Assembly: GCF_900104085.1 (NCBI RefSeq)
Contig: NZ_FNLD01000001.1
Coordinates: 875,935-939,934, forward strand
Reading direction: 5' to 3'
Source: Pseudoxanthomonas sp. CF125
Lineage (GTDB): Bacteria; Pseudomonadota; Gammaproteobacteria; Xanthomonadales; Xanthomonadaceae
Length of the DNA: 64,000 nt
Shown here: one piece after another, positions 18,901-25,689 of the stretch
How positions within the stretch are numbered: the stretch's first letter is position 1
How the letters are laid out: the number at the start of each line of letters is the position of its first letter
Translations under genes and position numbers: made by a program
Notes under the pieces: generated by a model
The model's input: the letters and a program-made list of their open reading frames with translations, nothing else
What the model was told of the DNA's origin: nothing
The model's database searches: none

Positions 18901-20432
18901 GGTGCCGCGCCGCCGGCGAAGGTGAAGGTCTGGGTGTAGGCGGTTCCGACCGGCACCGTCAACACGGCGGACGGTGTGATGGTCAAGGTCGGAGTCGAGA
19001 CCGTGATGGTGACCGTCGCGGGTGCGGAGGTTCCCGCGGCGTTGGTCGCGGTGTAGGTGAACGTGTCGGGTCCGGCATAGCCAGCGGTCGGCTGATAGGT
19101 GATCGTCGTGCCGCCGGCAGTCGCCGTGCCATGCGCCGCGGCGGTACTAACGGCCACGGACGACGCTGCACCTCCCGTGATGTTGAGAGTGATAGGCGCG
19201 GCGGCAGCGCCATACGCCACGGTCGCCGAAACGGCGTTGGCGACAGGCGGCACGGTGTCCGATTGGAGCGAATAGGATTGAGTGGCGCTGTAGGGTCCCG
19301 TGCCGGTGCTGGAATCGGTGGCGGTCACGCTGAAATTGAAAGTCCCGTCAGCCGTGGGCGTGCCGGACAGTACGCCGGCACTGCTGAGCATGACGCCCGC
19401 CGGCAGTGCACCGGCGCTGAGGGCATAGCTGTAAGGCGCGGTGCCGCCGCTGGCCGCATTGAGCGTCGTTGAATACGCCGCCCCTATGGTGGCGTTCGGC
19501 AGCGTGGTCGGCGGCAGCACGATCGTCGGCGCGGCCGCGGTCAGGCTGTAAGCGCGGGAGCCGGTGAAGCTGTCGCTGTCGGTCGCCCTGACGGTGAAGT
19601 TGAACGTACCGCCGGCCGTCGGCGTGCCGGTCAGTGCGCCGCTGCCTGCGTCGAGGGTGAGACCCGCCGGCAGTCCGCCGGCACTGATTGCGAAGGAGTA
19701 AGGCCCGGTGCCGCCGCTGGCGGTGAAGGTCTGGCTGTATGTAGCGCCGACCGTTGCCGCCGGCACCGTGGCGGGACTGACCACGATGGTGGGCGGGAAG
19801 GTGACGGTGAGCGTGTAGCCCTCGAGTTCAGACCAGCTGCCCGATCCGGTGCTGGCGTCGGTGACGCGCAAAGTGACCGAGTAGGTGCCGGCTGCCGTCG
19901 CGGTGCCGCTGATCACGCCGGCAGCAGAAATGCTGATGCCCGCCGGGAAGCTGCCGGATTCGAGCAGGAAGCTGTGCGGCGCGACCCCGCCGGTGGCCGA
20001 CAGTGTCTGGCTGAAAGCGACGCCTCGGATGGCGGTGCCGGTGGTCGGGGTGATCTCGAAAGACGGGTTCTCGACGACGCCGGTGTAACTCCTGCTGACG
20101 AAGTCGCCGAGGGAATCCTGCGAACGGACGCTGAAATTGTAGCTGCCGCGTCGCGTGGGGGTGCCGCTGATGATCCCCGCCGGGCTCAAGCTGAGTCCGA
20201 CCGGAAGCGCGCCCGCGTCCACGCTATAGGTATAAGGCCCTGTGCCGCCGGTGGAAGCCAAGGTCTGGTTGAACGGGTTACCGGCGGTCAGCGTCGGCAG
20301 GGACGCCGGGGACACCACGATCTGTGCCCAGGCGAGCGCGGGCGACAACAAGCCCAGCGCGAACAGTAGAAAGGAAAAACTCAGCGCACCGGCAAAGCGG
20401 CGGCGCGGCGAAAGACGCGAACGATCCTGCAT
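15984..20432 (-). CDS. autotransporter with putative Ig (He_PIG) repeats
   Basis: 1482 residues. A signal peptide (about 1-36, ending A-W-A-Q) leads into nine He_PIG-type units of ~80-95 residues with the G-x-L-P-x-G-x-S and S-G-T-P-T-x-x-G patterns. Two inserted cadherin-like/Big_9 units lie near 395-480 and 960-1050 (G-Y-A-G-P-D-T-F-T-Y and G-F-S-G-T-D-S-F-S-Y). A helical linker (about 1115-1200) contains four Cys in P-R-C-R-Q and Q-H-C-D. The C-terminal ~270 residues are an autotransporter beta-barrel (G-A-F-G-L-W-T-G-G onward) ending in an aromatic residue (K-K-Y). It is predicted to expose the Ig stalk on the surface, as an adhesin or matrix protein. AGGGG precedes the ATG. The long plus-strand frame 15888-18548 is its shadow. 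Confidence 0.93.
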   Translation of the reverse strand: MQDRSRLSPRRRFAGALSFSFLLFALGLLSPALAWAQIVVSPASLPTLTAGNPFNQTLASTGGTGPYTYSVDAGALPVGLSLSPAGIISGTPTRRGSYNFSVRSQDSLGDFVSRSYTGVVENPSFEITPTTGTAIRGVAFSQTLSATGGVAPHSFLLESGSFPAGISISAAGVISGTATAAGTYSVTLRVTDASTGSGSWSELEGYTLTVTFPPTIVVSPATVPAATVGATYSQTFTASGGTGPYSFAISAGGLPAGLTLDAGSGALTGTPTAGGTFNFTVRATDSDSFTGSRAYSLTAAAPTIVLPPTTLPNATIGAAYSTTLNAASGGTAPYSYALSAGALPAGVMLSSAGVLSGTPTADGTFNFSVTATDSSTGTGPYSATQSYSLQSDTVPPVANAVSATVAYGAAAAPITLNITGGAASSVAVSTAAAHGTATAGGTTITYQPTAGYAGPDTFTYTATNAAGTSAPATVTITVSTPTLTITPSAVLTVPVGTAYTQTFTFAGGAAPYSGYSVTGLPAGLSITGTTADSVTVSGTPTAAGAFSLNVSATDSSTGTGPFAHGQVFSLTVSAPTMSISPAPGTLALTYGAAFSQTFTASGGVAPYSYSLAAGSLPPGMSFTSAGVLSGTPTMPGDYAITIQGTDSSTGTGAPFTVQANYLLQVGAAGIAINPSTLPDGAVGTPYSQALAATGGVGPYSYSLLSGALPVGMSFSSAGQFAGIPRSAGTFSLNVRATDANGQTGTQAFTFDIAAPTLTIVPATLPAGLPGAVYSQALSTSGGVAPYSYSLLSGALPIGLSFSSAGVLSGTPTTAGSYTFQVRSTDADGFSATVSYTVVIAAPTITIAPGSLPAGVRGSAYTQTLTASGGMAPYTFALTGGTLPPGMSLGSNGVLSGTPAADGDFSFTVAATDANGFSGTMNFVWTVDAAASLAVDDVATMLSGSTTTIAVTENDTGVIASVAITSAPTHGTAAVSGLEVVYTPAEGFSGTDSFSYIATGPGGSSAPATVTVTVNPLPVAVSRTVDVQGVAAVDVDLTEGATGGPFTAATLVSLAPAQAGSATIARSGEGGSARYILTFTPAAGFSGIATARFTLANAFATSAEASIEFHVVGRPDPSQDPEVLGLLRAQAEATRRFATAQIDNFQRRLESLHGGGGGRFDNGVSFQIDPRCRQAADSIPDQHCDRETSEAERDEPVATATNPQEAGGAFGLWTGGVIRSGQLEGSTARAKVDFESDGLSVGGDYRLTPDFVIGAGLGWGRDDSDIGALGSRSEGTAYTLAAYASYHPGRFFLDALAGYQNLSYDLRRYVTANGALVGGSRDGGQWFASLSAGADVQRGPWQLTPYARLDVARAILDGYTERGDPFYALRYVDMDVDTTTGNLGLRFDYRQQMSWGVLTPQFRLEYQYDFQGGGSASMSYADLLSGPFYRADVQGLDHSRFQLGLGAQFSTDNGLSTRIEYRGVLGDGRDSDHGVLLNVEKKY

Positions 20433-20869
20433 GTTGTTGATCCCCTGTAGCCGAATCGCGACAGGGCGTCGACCTACGCTCCCTGCGCGGTAGAAACGTA
20501 GATACGTTTACCAAACCATCGATCGGCCAAGTGCAGCCGTTCCCCAACAGATGCATTGAAACAGGATCGGAGAGCGGAGGGAAGTCCCCGTTCCGTGCCG
20601 TGCATTCCAAGTCGCGTCGGCGCTTGTGCAGCCGATCCTTGAGCTACGGGGGTGAGCTACGGTGGCAGGTCAAGCCAGGATGACCACATCCAGGCGGGCC
20701 ACTGCAAGGTCAGAACTCGTAGTGCGGAACCATCGCAGGTGATGACCAGCTTCGCTGTTGAAAACCCGCCGAATGCAACTGACACCAAAGACCGCCTCAG
20801 CGTGGAGACATGCGGCGGAATCCGCTATGCGGGTTCCGCCCTACGCGGACTTGAATGGAGTGCTGGGCC
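20433..20869. other. intergenic region between autotransporter and cassette array
   Basis: About 440 bases upstream of the autotransporter, so its promoter lies here (AT-rich part 20490-20530). The right half (20790-20860) carries a GC palindrome (tgcggcggaatccgc / gcgggttccgcc) next to a sequence resembling half an attC site, suggesting the end of the cassette array was disrupted by a repeat. No gene seen. Confidence 0.5.
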
Positions 20870-21232
20870 TCATCTGGCCTTCCGAAAGGCATAAATAACC
20901 GCAGGGGTTTTTGGTGGCTCCGCAAAGCCAGGTTTCTGCGGCTCTGCAGTCCAGCGAACAAATCTCCTAACGATCACCTTGCTTTTGAGTTCTTCAGCCA
21001 CCTGGGATATTGCTTGCTCCACCGTGTGCTCGGGATCTTTAACAAAGGGCTGCGATAACATATCCTCTACGGTACTGGGATTCATGGCTGCAACGTGCAT
21101 CGCCAAGTCACTTGCGAGCAGCTTGAACAAATCCATCCTCGACGCAAATGAGTCGGATGCGTCCAGCTCTATAAGGACGCCAATGCCGCCATTGTGGACG
21201 TAGCTCTCGATGTAATGGTTGAAATAGTCCAT
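20870..21232 (-). CDS. miniature EF-Ts-like protein (cassette gene)
   Basis: About 120 residues from ATG 21232 (a TTG at 21241 in the attC R' box is also possible). The sequence aligns in order with the dimerisation domain of elongation factor Ts: H-Y-I-E-S-Y-V-H near the start, I-G-V-L-I-E-L-D, L-A-S-D-L-A-M-H-V-A-A-M-N-P, then directly Q-P-F-V-K-D-P and V-I-V-R-R-F-V-R-W. The EF-Ts N-terminal UBA module and the ~45-50 residue segment between M-N-P and Q-P-F-V-K-D are absent. It ends in a Pro-rich tail. True EF-Ts is a nucleotide exchange factor for EF-Tu; whether this short form does that, or interferes with EF-Tu, is unknown. It is the last cassette in the array. Confidence 0.78.
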   Translation of the reverse strand: MDYFNHYIESYVHNGGIGVLIELDASDSFASRMDLFKLLASDLAMHVAAMNPSTVEDMLSQPFVKDPEHTVEQAISQVAEELKSKVIVRRFVRWTAEPQKPGFAEPPKTPAVIYAFRKAR

Positions 21233-21235
21233 GTG

Positions 21236-21292
21236 GTCCAACAGCTAAATTAAGCCGGCCCGCGAGGGTTCGAAGTGGGTGGATTGTCAGGC
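21236..21292 (-). repeat. attC site 1
   Basis: 57 bp. Minus-strand R'' GCCTGAC (21292-21286), a central hairpin around CGCGGGCCGG, and R' GTTGGAC (21242-21236), which fits GTTRRRY exactly. It lies between the CxxC membrane gene and the EF-Ts-like gene. Confidence 0.75.
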
Positions 21293-21308
21293 GGCAACAG
21301 TTACCATC

Positions 21309-21518
21309 TCACCAGAATATTACGAGCAAGACGAAACCTATAAGCAAGACAGCGGATGCGAAGAGAAGCGCCATGAAGTTTCTGCCGCCCGCACAATCTG
21401 CGCAGTACCGCCCTGAAGTTCCAGCGCTGCCCATCAAAAACAGCAGAACCACGGCATACCTAGGAAGACTGCCAGTTACTGCAGGACGCTCTTCACAATG
21501 CTCACATAACTTGGTCAT
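21309..21518 (-). CDS. small CxxC membrane protein (cassette gene)
   Basis: 69 residues. Two CxxC pairs (C-E-H-C at 5-8 and C-A-D-C near 39-42) flank a hydrophobic segment (about 20-32), and a second hydrophobic segment closes the protein (48-68). It may bind zinc at the membrane face. No family recognised. Its attC site is directly downstream; the upstream attC is replaced by repeat sequence. Confidence 0.6.
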   Translation of the reverse strand: MTKLCEHCEERPAVTGSLPRYAVVLLFLMGSAGTSGRYCADCAGGRNFMALLFASAVLLIGFVLLVIFW

Positions 21519-21595
21519 GTGCCCTACTACCCAATTGACGAACCCGTCCGTATTACCGCAATCATATCGATCGATGAGGCCAGCGAGGAATAGCC

Positions 21596-21645
21596 AGTTG
21601 CAATGATTTCGGAAAGAACGGTCGGCTGAAGCCCACCCTACAGGC
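21596..21645. repeat. dispersed repeat (second copy of 15584-15633)
   Basis: Shares the blocks gcaa-ga-ttcggaaa, acggtc-gctgaagcc and accctac with 15584-15633 at high identity. Here it sits where an attC site is expected downstream of the next gene. Confidence 0.6.
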
Positions 21646-21646
21646 C

Positions 21647-22120
21647 TCAGTACCCCACTGCGACCAACCGAAAGGCCATGCCACCGACAGTAGCATCCGG
21701 TTTGAACGATACGTCTATTAATGCCCCGCGATTATCCGATCCGTAGCTAAACGAGAAAAATGCCTCATTGAGATTCAGGTCGCCGTCGAACTTGGTTTTC
21801 CGGGATAGGCACGACACTGCATCTTTAACGTCGGCCCCTGTGAACTCGGTTGATCCGTATTCCATTAAATACGCACAAACCTTCGCGGCAGGTCCATAGC
21901 CGTTATGTGTGCAGCGCTTAGCAGCTAGCGCCAATTCGGCAGTGTCCTTGAAGTTTGAACCCCACGATGTGCGGAATATGAACTCGCGAGTCTGGTCGGG
22001 TTGGACAGAATCGACGAATGCACGAAGGACTTTGCAGAAATCCGGTTCAGGAGAAGCATAGGCCGTCGGTGCACCTAAGAGGACCAGCACTAGGAACGAT
22101 AAACCGCCAAGTATTTTCAT
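21647..22120 (-). CDS. secreted hypothetical protein (cassette gene)
   Basis: 157 residues with a signal peptide (hydrophobic 5-20, A-Y-A-S cleavage). The mature part has four Cys (C near 28, C-T-H-N, V-C-A-Y and S-C-L-S) that could form two disulfides in the periplasm. No known domain recognised. It starts directly after attC site 2, as cassette genes do. Confidence 0.68.
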   Translation of the reverse strand: MKILGGLSFLVLVLLGAPTAYASPEPDFCKVLRAFVDSVQPDQTREFIFRTSWGSNFKDTAELALAAKRCTHNGYGPAAKVCAYLMEYGSTEFTGADVKDAVSCLSRKTKFDGDLNLNEAFFSFSYGSDNRGALIDVSFKPDATVGGMAFRLVAVGY

Positions 22121-22125
22121 CTACT

Positions 22126-22185
22126 GCCTGACGCCTGAATTAGGCCGACCCGCGAAGCGGGTTCGGCTTGAATGAACTGCTAGGC
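22126..22185 (-). repeat. attC site 2
   Basis: 60 bp. Minus-strand R'' GCCTAGC (22185-22179) contains the TAG stop of the upstream gene. A GAACCCGC/GCGGGTC hairpin follows, then R' GTCAGGC (22132-22126). The best-preserved site here and the standard Xanthomonas length. Confidence 0.85.
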
Positions 22186-22515
22186 CACAACTCCACGCGG
22201 GCTAGGCGGCGACCATGGTTTCCAGGTATTTACCAACAAGTAGATGCCAATCAAAGTGCCTACGGGAAAACCAAGCAAGAGCAGCAAGGAAATCACGATA
22301 GATGCTATCCGTGCCCAAGGTTTGGATTGGCGAGCCCCTTTGGCTGTGATGTGGTGGGCCAAGAAAACGATGCCGAAAACAATGGCTGGAAAGGCGATGG
22401 ATGCGGTTCTGGCCTCAGGCTCACTGACTACGAGAAAGACGACGATTGCCAGGATGAATGCATAGAGCCAAGAGAGTGCCCTATGCGCCCTTGCGACTTT
22501 GATGTTTCGCTCCAT
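22180..22515 (-). CDS. small membrane protein (cassette gene)
   Basis: 111 residues with three or four hydrophobic segments (about 14-31, 38-55, 70-94). A basic N-terminus and A-R-Q-S-K-P-W-A-R loop suggest alternating topology. Its TAG stop lies inside the R'' box of attC site 2. No family recognised. Confidence 0.6.
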   Translation of the reverse strand: MERNIKVARAHRALSWLYAFILAIVVFLVVSEPEARTASIAFPAIVFGIVFLAHHITAKGARQSKPWARIASIVISLLLLLGFPVGTLIGIYLLVNTWKPWSPPSPRGVVA

Positions 22516-22613
22516 CCGTAATCCTCGAAGTCAATAGACAAACCCATGAGTCCGATTGTACGACTTATCCGCAGCACATAGGCTGGGCTTCGCTGCGCTC
22601 TACCCGGTCTACG

Positions 22614-22928
22614 TCACTCATCTTCGGACGCTTCATAAGGCTCACGGATCCATGGCTCGCCTGGGGATGCACGCACTGCACACCAACCTGGCGGCAAATC
22701 AGCAAGGTCTAGCAGCCCCGAATCTCGCTCTACCATGCACCCTAGGCAAACCAACTTAAGATCGTCGAAGTCAGTCGTCGTTCCGCACAGGAACTGCCAG
22801 TCCCCGTCGTGGTCATGGTAGATCTCGAGGATCGGATACCCGTCTTCTAGTACTTGCTTTGTCGTAAAAGTGCCGGTTTCAACTGGCTCTTGAAACGACC
22901 AGGAGTGGAAATCGTGAAAGTGGGTCAT
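22614..22928 (-). CDS. small acidic hypothetical protein (cassette gene)
   Basis: 104 residues, acidic, soluble. The middle has H-D-H-D-G-D-W-Q-F-L-C-G-T-T and the later part L-V-C-L-G-C-M-V-E-R-D; the end is P-G-W-C-A-V-R-A-S-P-G-E-P-W. Small acidic proteins of this style are often immunity or antitoxin-like, but that is only a suggestion. It starts six bases after attC site 3. Confidence 0.6.
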   Translation of the reverse strand: MTHFHDFHSWSFQEPVETGTFTTKQVLEDGYPILEIYHDHDGDWQFLCGTTTDFDDLKLVCLGCMVERDSGLLDLADLPPGWCAVRASPGEPWIREPYEASEDE

Positions 22929-22933
22929 ATGAG

Positions 22934-22993
22934 GCCTAACGTCTGAATCAAGCCGAGCCGCGAGGCGGCTTCGGCTTGAATGAATTCTTAGCC
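22934..22993 (-). repeat. attC site 3
   Basis: 60 bp. Minus-strand R'' GGCTAAG (22993-22987) overlaps the TAA stop of the upstream gene. A central GAAGCCGCC/GCGGCTCGG hairpin follows, then R' GTTAGGC (22940-22934), a perfect GTTRRRY. Confidence 0.85.
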
Positions 22994-23332
22994 GTACTTA
23001 CGCTCGAAAGCATCACGAGAGAAATCCATGTAGTAGAGCGCAGCCTCGATGGCGCTTGCACGGCCACTAACCGTCTTCTGGATGTGCCGTTTGCGGGAGA
23101 ACCAGCCTAGAATCCCTCTGCCACCCGATATGCAGCCGGACCAAATCAGGTACTCCGATTTTCCAACAGGTCGGACCTCAACAAAATCTTTCTCGCTGCG
23201 GTAGAAGCCGACACCAAAGTGCTTGCCGGAGAGGGATGCTTCCGCAGCCTCAACAAGCACCGGCACCTGCTCTCTTGAGACGACCCCGAGCTCTTCAATG
23301 CCTGAATCGTCAAAAGCTTTGTACGCGCGCAT
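22988..23332 (-). CDS. hypothetical protein (cassette gene)
   Basis: 114 residues, soluble, mixed charge. Contains W-S-G-C-I-S-G-G-R-G-I-L-G-W-F and a final helix A-I-E-A-A-L-Y-Y-M-D-F. No family recognised. The stop codon lies in the R'' box of attC site 3, as expected for a cassette gene. Confidence 0.6.
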   Translation of the reverse strand: MRAYKAFDDSGIEELGVVSREQVPVLVEAAEASLSGKHFGVGFYRSEKDFVEVRPVGKSEYLIWSGCISGGRGILGWFSRKRHIQKTVSGRASAIEAALYYMDFSRDAFERKYG

Positions 23333-23485
23333 GAACGCTCCTGTACAGCTACCTACCTAATAGACGTACCCCGTCCGCATAGCCACGATGATACCGGCCC
23401 GTGAGTACGTAGGCGGGATTGGTTTCACCAATCCAGCCGAGTGAATAATCTGGCGGAGGCGCCGGGGCAACCCAGCCTACGGGCC

Positions 23486-23713
23486 TTACCCCGGCCGGAA
23501 GGTGGTCGCGACGACGATCTGGTCGGCGGCTTCGGCCAGTTGGGTGAAGCAGTGGGCCAGGCCGGCGCGGGGCAGGATGAGGGCGTCGGGGTTGGTGTGT
23601 TCGGGTTGGCTGAGTTCGGCCAGCAGGTGCAGGTAGTGGCTGAGGGATTGCAGTTGCTGGTGGGCTTCTTCCGGCAGGAAATAGCCGGGCTCGCATGGCG
23701 TTCCTTGGCGCAT
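23486..23713 (-). CDS. XAC0095-like small protein
   Basis: 75 residues from ATG 23713 (GAAAGGAG upstream). It matches the Xanthomonadaceae XAC0095-like family: G-Y-F-L-P-E-E-A-H-Q-Q-L near the start, L-H-L-L-A-E-L-S-Q-P, and a closing L-A-H-C-F-T-Q-L-A-E-A-A-D. Function unknown. It has a long leader with a terminator-like hairpin. It lies within the cassette region but without an attC of its own, so it may be an insertion. Confidence 0.7.
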   Translation of the reverse strand: MRQGTPCEPGYFLPEEAHQQLQSLSHYLHLLAELSQPEHTNPDALILPRAGLAHCFTQLAEAADQIVVATTFRPG

Positions 23714-23882
23714 GACGGTCTCCTTTCTTGTTCGCGATGGAATGCCTTGCGCGCAGGCGCGCGCAAGGTGTCGGGAGGTTTGAAACCGCACACAGTCGGC
23801 GGGCGTATTTCCCTTGCGGGTGTTGTATTAGCCGCCCTCCCGACGCGGAACGTTGCGCCGGTTGCGCCCAAGACACGGGCAC

Positions 23883-23911
23883 AAAAAACCCACCAGATTG
23901 ACGGAGGTGGG
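23883..23911 (-). terminator. terminator/attenuator-like hairpin in leader of XAC0095-like gene
   Basis: On the minus strand CCCACC, an 11-base loop and GGTGGG are followed by TTTTTTG, about 170 bases upstream of the start codon at 23713. A TTGACA at 23979-23974 could be the -35 box of the promoter for this leader. This may terminate upstream transcripts or attenuate the gene. Confidence 0.6.
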
Positions 23912-24206
23912 CACCGCTGTGTGTCGGAGTTTCAACGCTCCTTAGAAGCGAGTTTGCAAAGGCGGGGCCGTTGTGTCAACTCACATTTGTATCGAAATAC
24001 AGCTTTACCCAAAGAAGACCGATGCGGCCTACTCCCTTAGTGGCTGTCGGCTCGTTTTCACCGTATCAGCCGTTATCGCTGGCCACGGAAGGCGGGTTAA
24101 AACCCGCCCTACGCACCCATTTTTGTAGGGCGGGTTTTAACCCGCCTTCCGTAAGTGATACAGATGCCAAAGCATCAAGCGGTCTTAACCCGCCTTACGC
24201 ACGTTA
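23912..24206. other. repeat-filled gap in the cassette array
   Basis: No gene. Contains the leader promoter candidate, the perfect 28-bp inverted repeat at 24085-24152, and further copies of its half unit up to 24200, ending at an R''-like box (24206-24212). Confidence 0.6.
24085..24152. repeat. 28-bp perfect inverted repeat (palindromic element)
   Basis: Arms 24085-24112 and 24125-24152 are exact reverse complements (ACGGAAGGCGGGTTAAAACC...), loop 12 bases. Each arm itself contains a GGCGGGTT/AACCCGCC palindrome. A further half copy lies at 24184-24200. It sits where the attC of the next cassette should be. Confidence 0.85.
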
Positions 24207-24644
24207 CTAGGCTTCACGTGCCTTGTAACTCTTCCAGGCGTGGCGCGTCCAAGCCACGCCTGAGATCAAAATTACGCCGGCAACCATGGCTGATAGATAG
24301 TTTCTTGGACTCGGCGATACCAAGCCTGCAATTAACGCCCCTAAGTAGGCGATTCCATACGCAGCTGCAAGTAAGCCGACTATGATCTGCGCGACTGGAC
24401 TAGGCTTCCTTGGAACACCTCGAACAATTCTTACAAACATGAAGGCTGCCCAAAGCGCCAACATGGAAAGTGCGGACAGAACTGCAATCACTGCGATGGG
24501 AATATGCTCGGAGCGTTGAAGGATTAGGTAAGTTCCTAACGCAACAATTGTCCCGAGGAACAGAAATATAAGCAGACTAGCTACGGCACCTATCCAGCGC
24601 TCTAGTCTAGTTGGCAGACGGTCAAGGTTTTCTGTCTCTGTCAT
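24207..24644 (-). CDS. membrane protein (cassette gene)
   Basis: 145 residues with four hydrophobic segments (about 18-41, 48-70, 84-105, 112-128), N-terminus charged. Its TAG stop lies in an R''-like GCCTAGT box (24212-24206), after which palindromic repeats replace the rest of the attC. It starts right after a good R' box. No family recognised. Confidence 0.6.
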   Translation of the reverse strand: MTETENLDRLPTRLERWIGAVASLLIFLFLGTIVALGTYLILQRSEHIPIAVIAVLSALSMLALWAAFMFVRIVRGVPRKPSPVAQIIVGLLAAAYGIAYLGALIAGLVSPSPRNYLSAMVAGVILISGVAWTRHAWKSYKAREA

Positions 24645-24647
24645 GGG

Positions 24648-24685
24648 ACCTAACGCCTGAATTAAGCCGACCCGCCACGGATCGG
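24648..24685 (-). repeat. attC half-site (R' side)
   Basis: Minus-strand GTTAGGT (24654-24648) is a perfect R' core preceded by GGCTTAATTCAGGC, as in the intact sites, but the R'' half is not recognisable and a palindromic repeat lies beyond it. Confidence 0.6.
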
Positions 24686-24729
24686 AACTGAAGCCGATGA
24701 TAACCAGAACTCAACGAATCCAGTGAGCA

Positions 24730-24813
24730 CGTAGGCTGGGTTGGCTTTATCAACCCAGCAAAGCGCATGACCCTCCAAAGACGCTGGAATGATTAAAGCC
24801 AACCCAGCCTACG
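24730..24813. repeat. 20-bp inverted repeat (palindromic element)
   Basis: Arms 24730-24749 and 24794-24813 are exact reverse complements (CGTAGGCTGGGTTGGCTTTA). The TAG stop of the neighbouring gene (24811-24809) lies inside the right arm, so the element has supplied the gene's end. Confidence 0.8.
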
Positions 24814-25138
24814 GCCCTCTTGAATATGAAAGCCTTAACGCGATTAGTCCCAACACAATCACGCATGCGGCGATCACGGCATAGAACATAAAGTTCACTG
24901 AGATGTAGGCGATATATAGCTTGGCCATTTCGTTCGTGTATGTGCCGCCGTTATGCTCAAAGATTGTTACCGCAGCCCTCTTCGTGGGACCTGCGACAAC
25001 GAACAGCGAAAACAGGGCCGAGATGACAAGAACCCATATTGCGGCGCGATAGAGTCGCGGGCGAAAAATGACAACGATTCCACCAATACAGATGGCCAGA
25101 AAGCAAGCCAAACCAGTGATTGCAGTGACGGTGTCCAT
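24809..25138 (-). CDS. membrane protein (cassette gene, altered 3' end)
   Basis: 109 residues with four hydrophobic segments (about 5-24, 30-48, 72-88, 90-103). The last codons and the stop are in a palindromic repeat, so the original C-terminus may have been longer. Starts six bases after attC R' TTAGAA. No family recognised. Confidence 0.55.
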   Translation of the reverse strand: MDTVTAITGLACFLAICIGGIVVIFRPRLYRAAIWVLVISALFSLFVVAGPTKRAAVTIFEHNGGTYTNEMAKLYIAYISVNFMFYAVIAACVIVLGLIALRLSYSRGP

Positions 25139-25143
25139 ATGTC

Positions 25144-25219
25144 TTCTAACGCCTGCGTTAGGCCTACCCGCAAAGGGTAAAGCCCACCCTACGGGCTCTG
25201 CTTGAATTAATTGTTAAGC
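25144..25219 (-). repeat. attC site 4
   Basis: 76 bp. Minus-strand R'' GCTTAAC (25219-25213), exactly RYYYAAC, holds the TAA stop of the upstream gene. The central stem is lengthened by a GTAGGGTGGGCTTTACCC block. R' GTTAGAA lies at 25150-25144. Confidence 0.8.
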
Positions 25220-25588
25220 GACGACGGATTCATAAGCACGAATCACCTCATCTCTGAGAGCAGCTGGGAGTCGGTCATAGTCTTTAGCTCGATCACTGAG
25301 CTTATCGCCCAGGTCCACGGACGTATCGTAGCCGTTTGCTATAGCTTGCAGAAGCAGCATCGTGCAAAAGAAGAACTCGCGTTCGTGTCCATCATTCAAC
25401 TGATGGGATCCGAGGGCGATGACCTCATGCGGATACCAGTATTGGTCCTCTTGCAAGTCTCCACCCTGCTCGAATATCAATGACCGTAACGCATCCAGGT
25501 GGCGCTCTGAGTTTTGGTCATAATCCAAGGATGCAATGTATCTCAGCTCACTTTCAGTTGCAGTCTTGATCAACGAATGAATCAACAT
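25214..25588 (-). CDS. hypothetical soluble protein (cassette gene)
   Basis: 124 residues from ATG 25588, a few bases after the attC; a GTG at 25597 is also possible. Helical, acidic, with E-S-E-L-R-Y-I-A-S-L-D-Y and a closing L-R-D-E-V-I-R-A-Y-E-S. The W-Y-P-H-E-V-I-A-L-G-S-H motif near the middle is distinctive, but I do not recognise a family. Stop inside attC site 4. Confidence 0.6.
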   Translation of the reverse strand: MLIHSLIKTATESELRYIASLDYDQNSERHLDALRSLIFEQGGDLQEDQYWYPHEVIALGSHQLNDGHEREFFFCTMLLLQAIANGYDTSVDLGDKLSDRAKDYDRLPAALRDEVIRAYESVVA

Positions 25589-25591
25589 GAC

Positions 25592-25649
25592 ACTCACCGC
25601 CTGAATTGAGCCAGCCCGGGAGGGTTCGGGATGGGTGAATTCTCAGACC
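25592..25649 (-). repeat. attC site 5 (degenerate)
   Basis: 58 bp. R' ACTCACC (plus strand) reads GGTGAGT on the minus strand, a poor R' core. The inner GGCTCAATTCAGGC and the GAATTCACCC side match the other sites. Probably a decayed attC. Confidence 0.5.
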
Positions 25650-25689
25650 TCATTGAGGACAAGCCTACGGAACTGCTGCACATAAGCAA

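Larger units (their letters stand above)
20870..25649 (-). mobile_element. integron cassette array without integrase (CALIN)
   Basis: Nine or ten small orphan genes all point the same way and are separated by imperfect 57-76 bp palindromes with attC architecture: a GCCTRAC-like R'' box, a central GC hairpin and a GTTRGRY-like R' box. Five sites are near complete (21236, 22126, 22934, 25144, 25592) and two are partial (24206, 24648). In several cassettes the stop codon lies inside R'', a hallmark of integron cassettes. The sites resemble those of Xanthomonas chromosomal integrons. No tyrosine recombinase intI frame was found within this window on either side. Confidence 0.82.

Noticed and set aside
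23349-23882. Overlapping 177- and 148-codon minus frames near the XAC0095-like gene
   Set aside because: Pro/Arg/Ser-rich antisense-like or leader translation; the 75-residue frame has the recognised family and a ribosome site.
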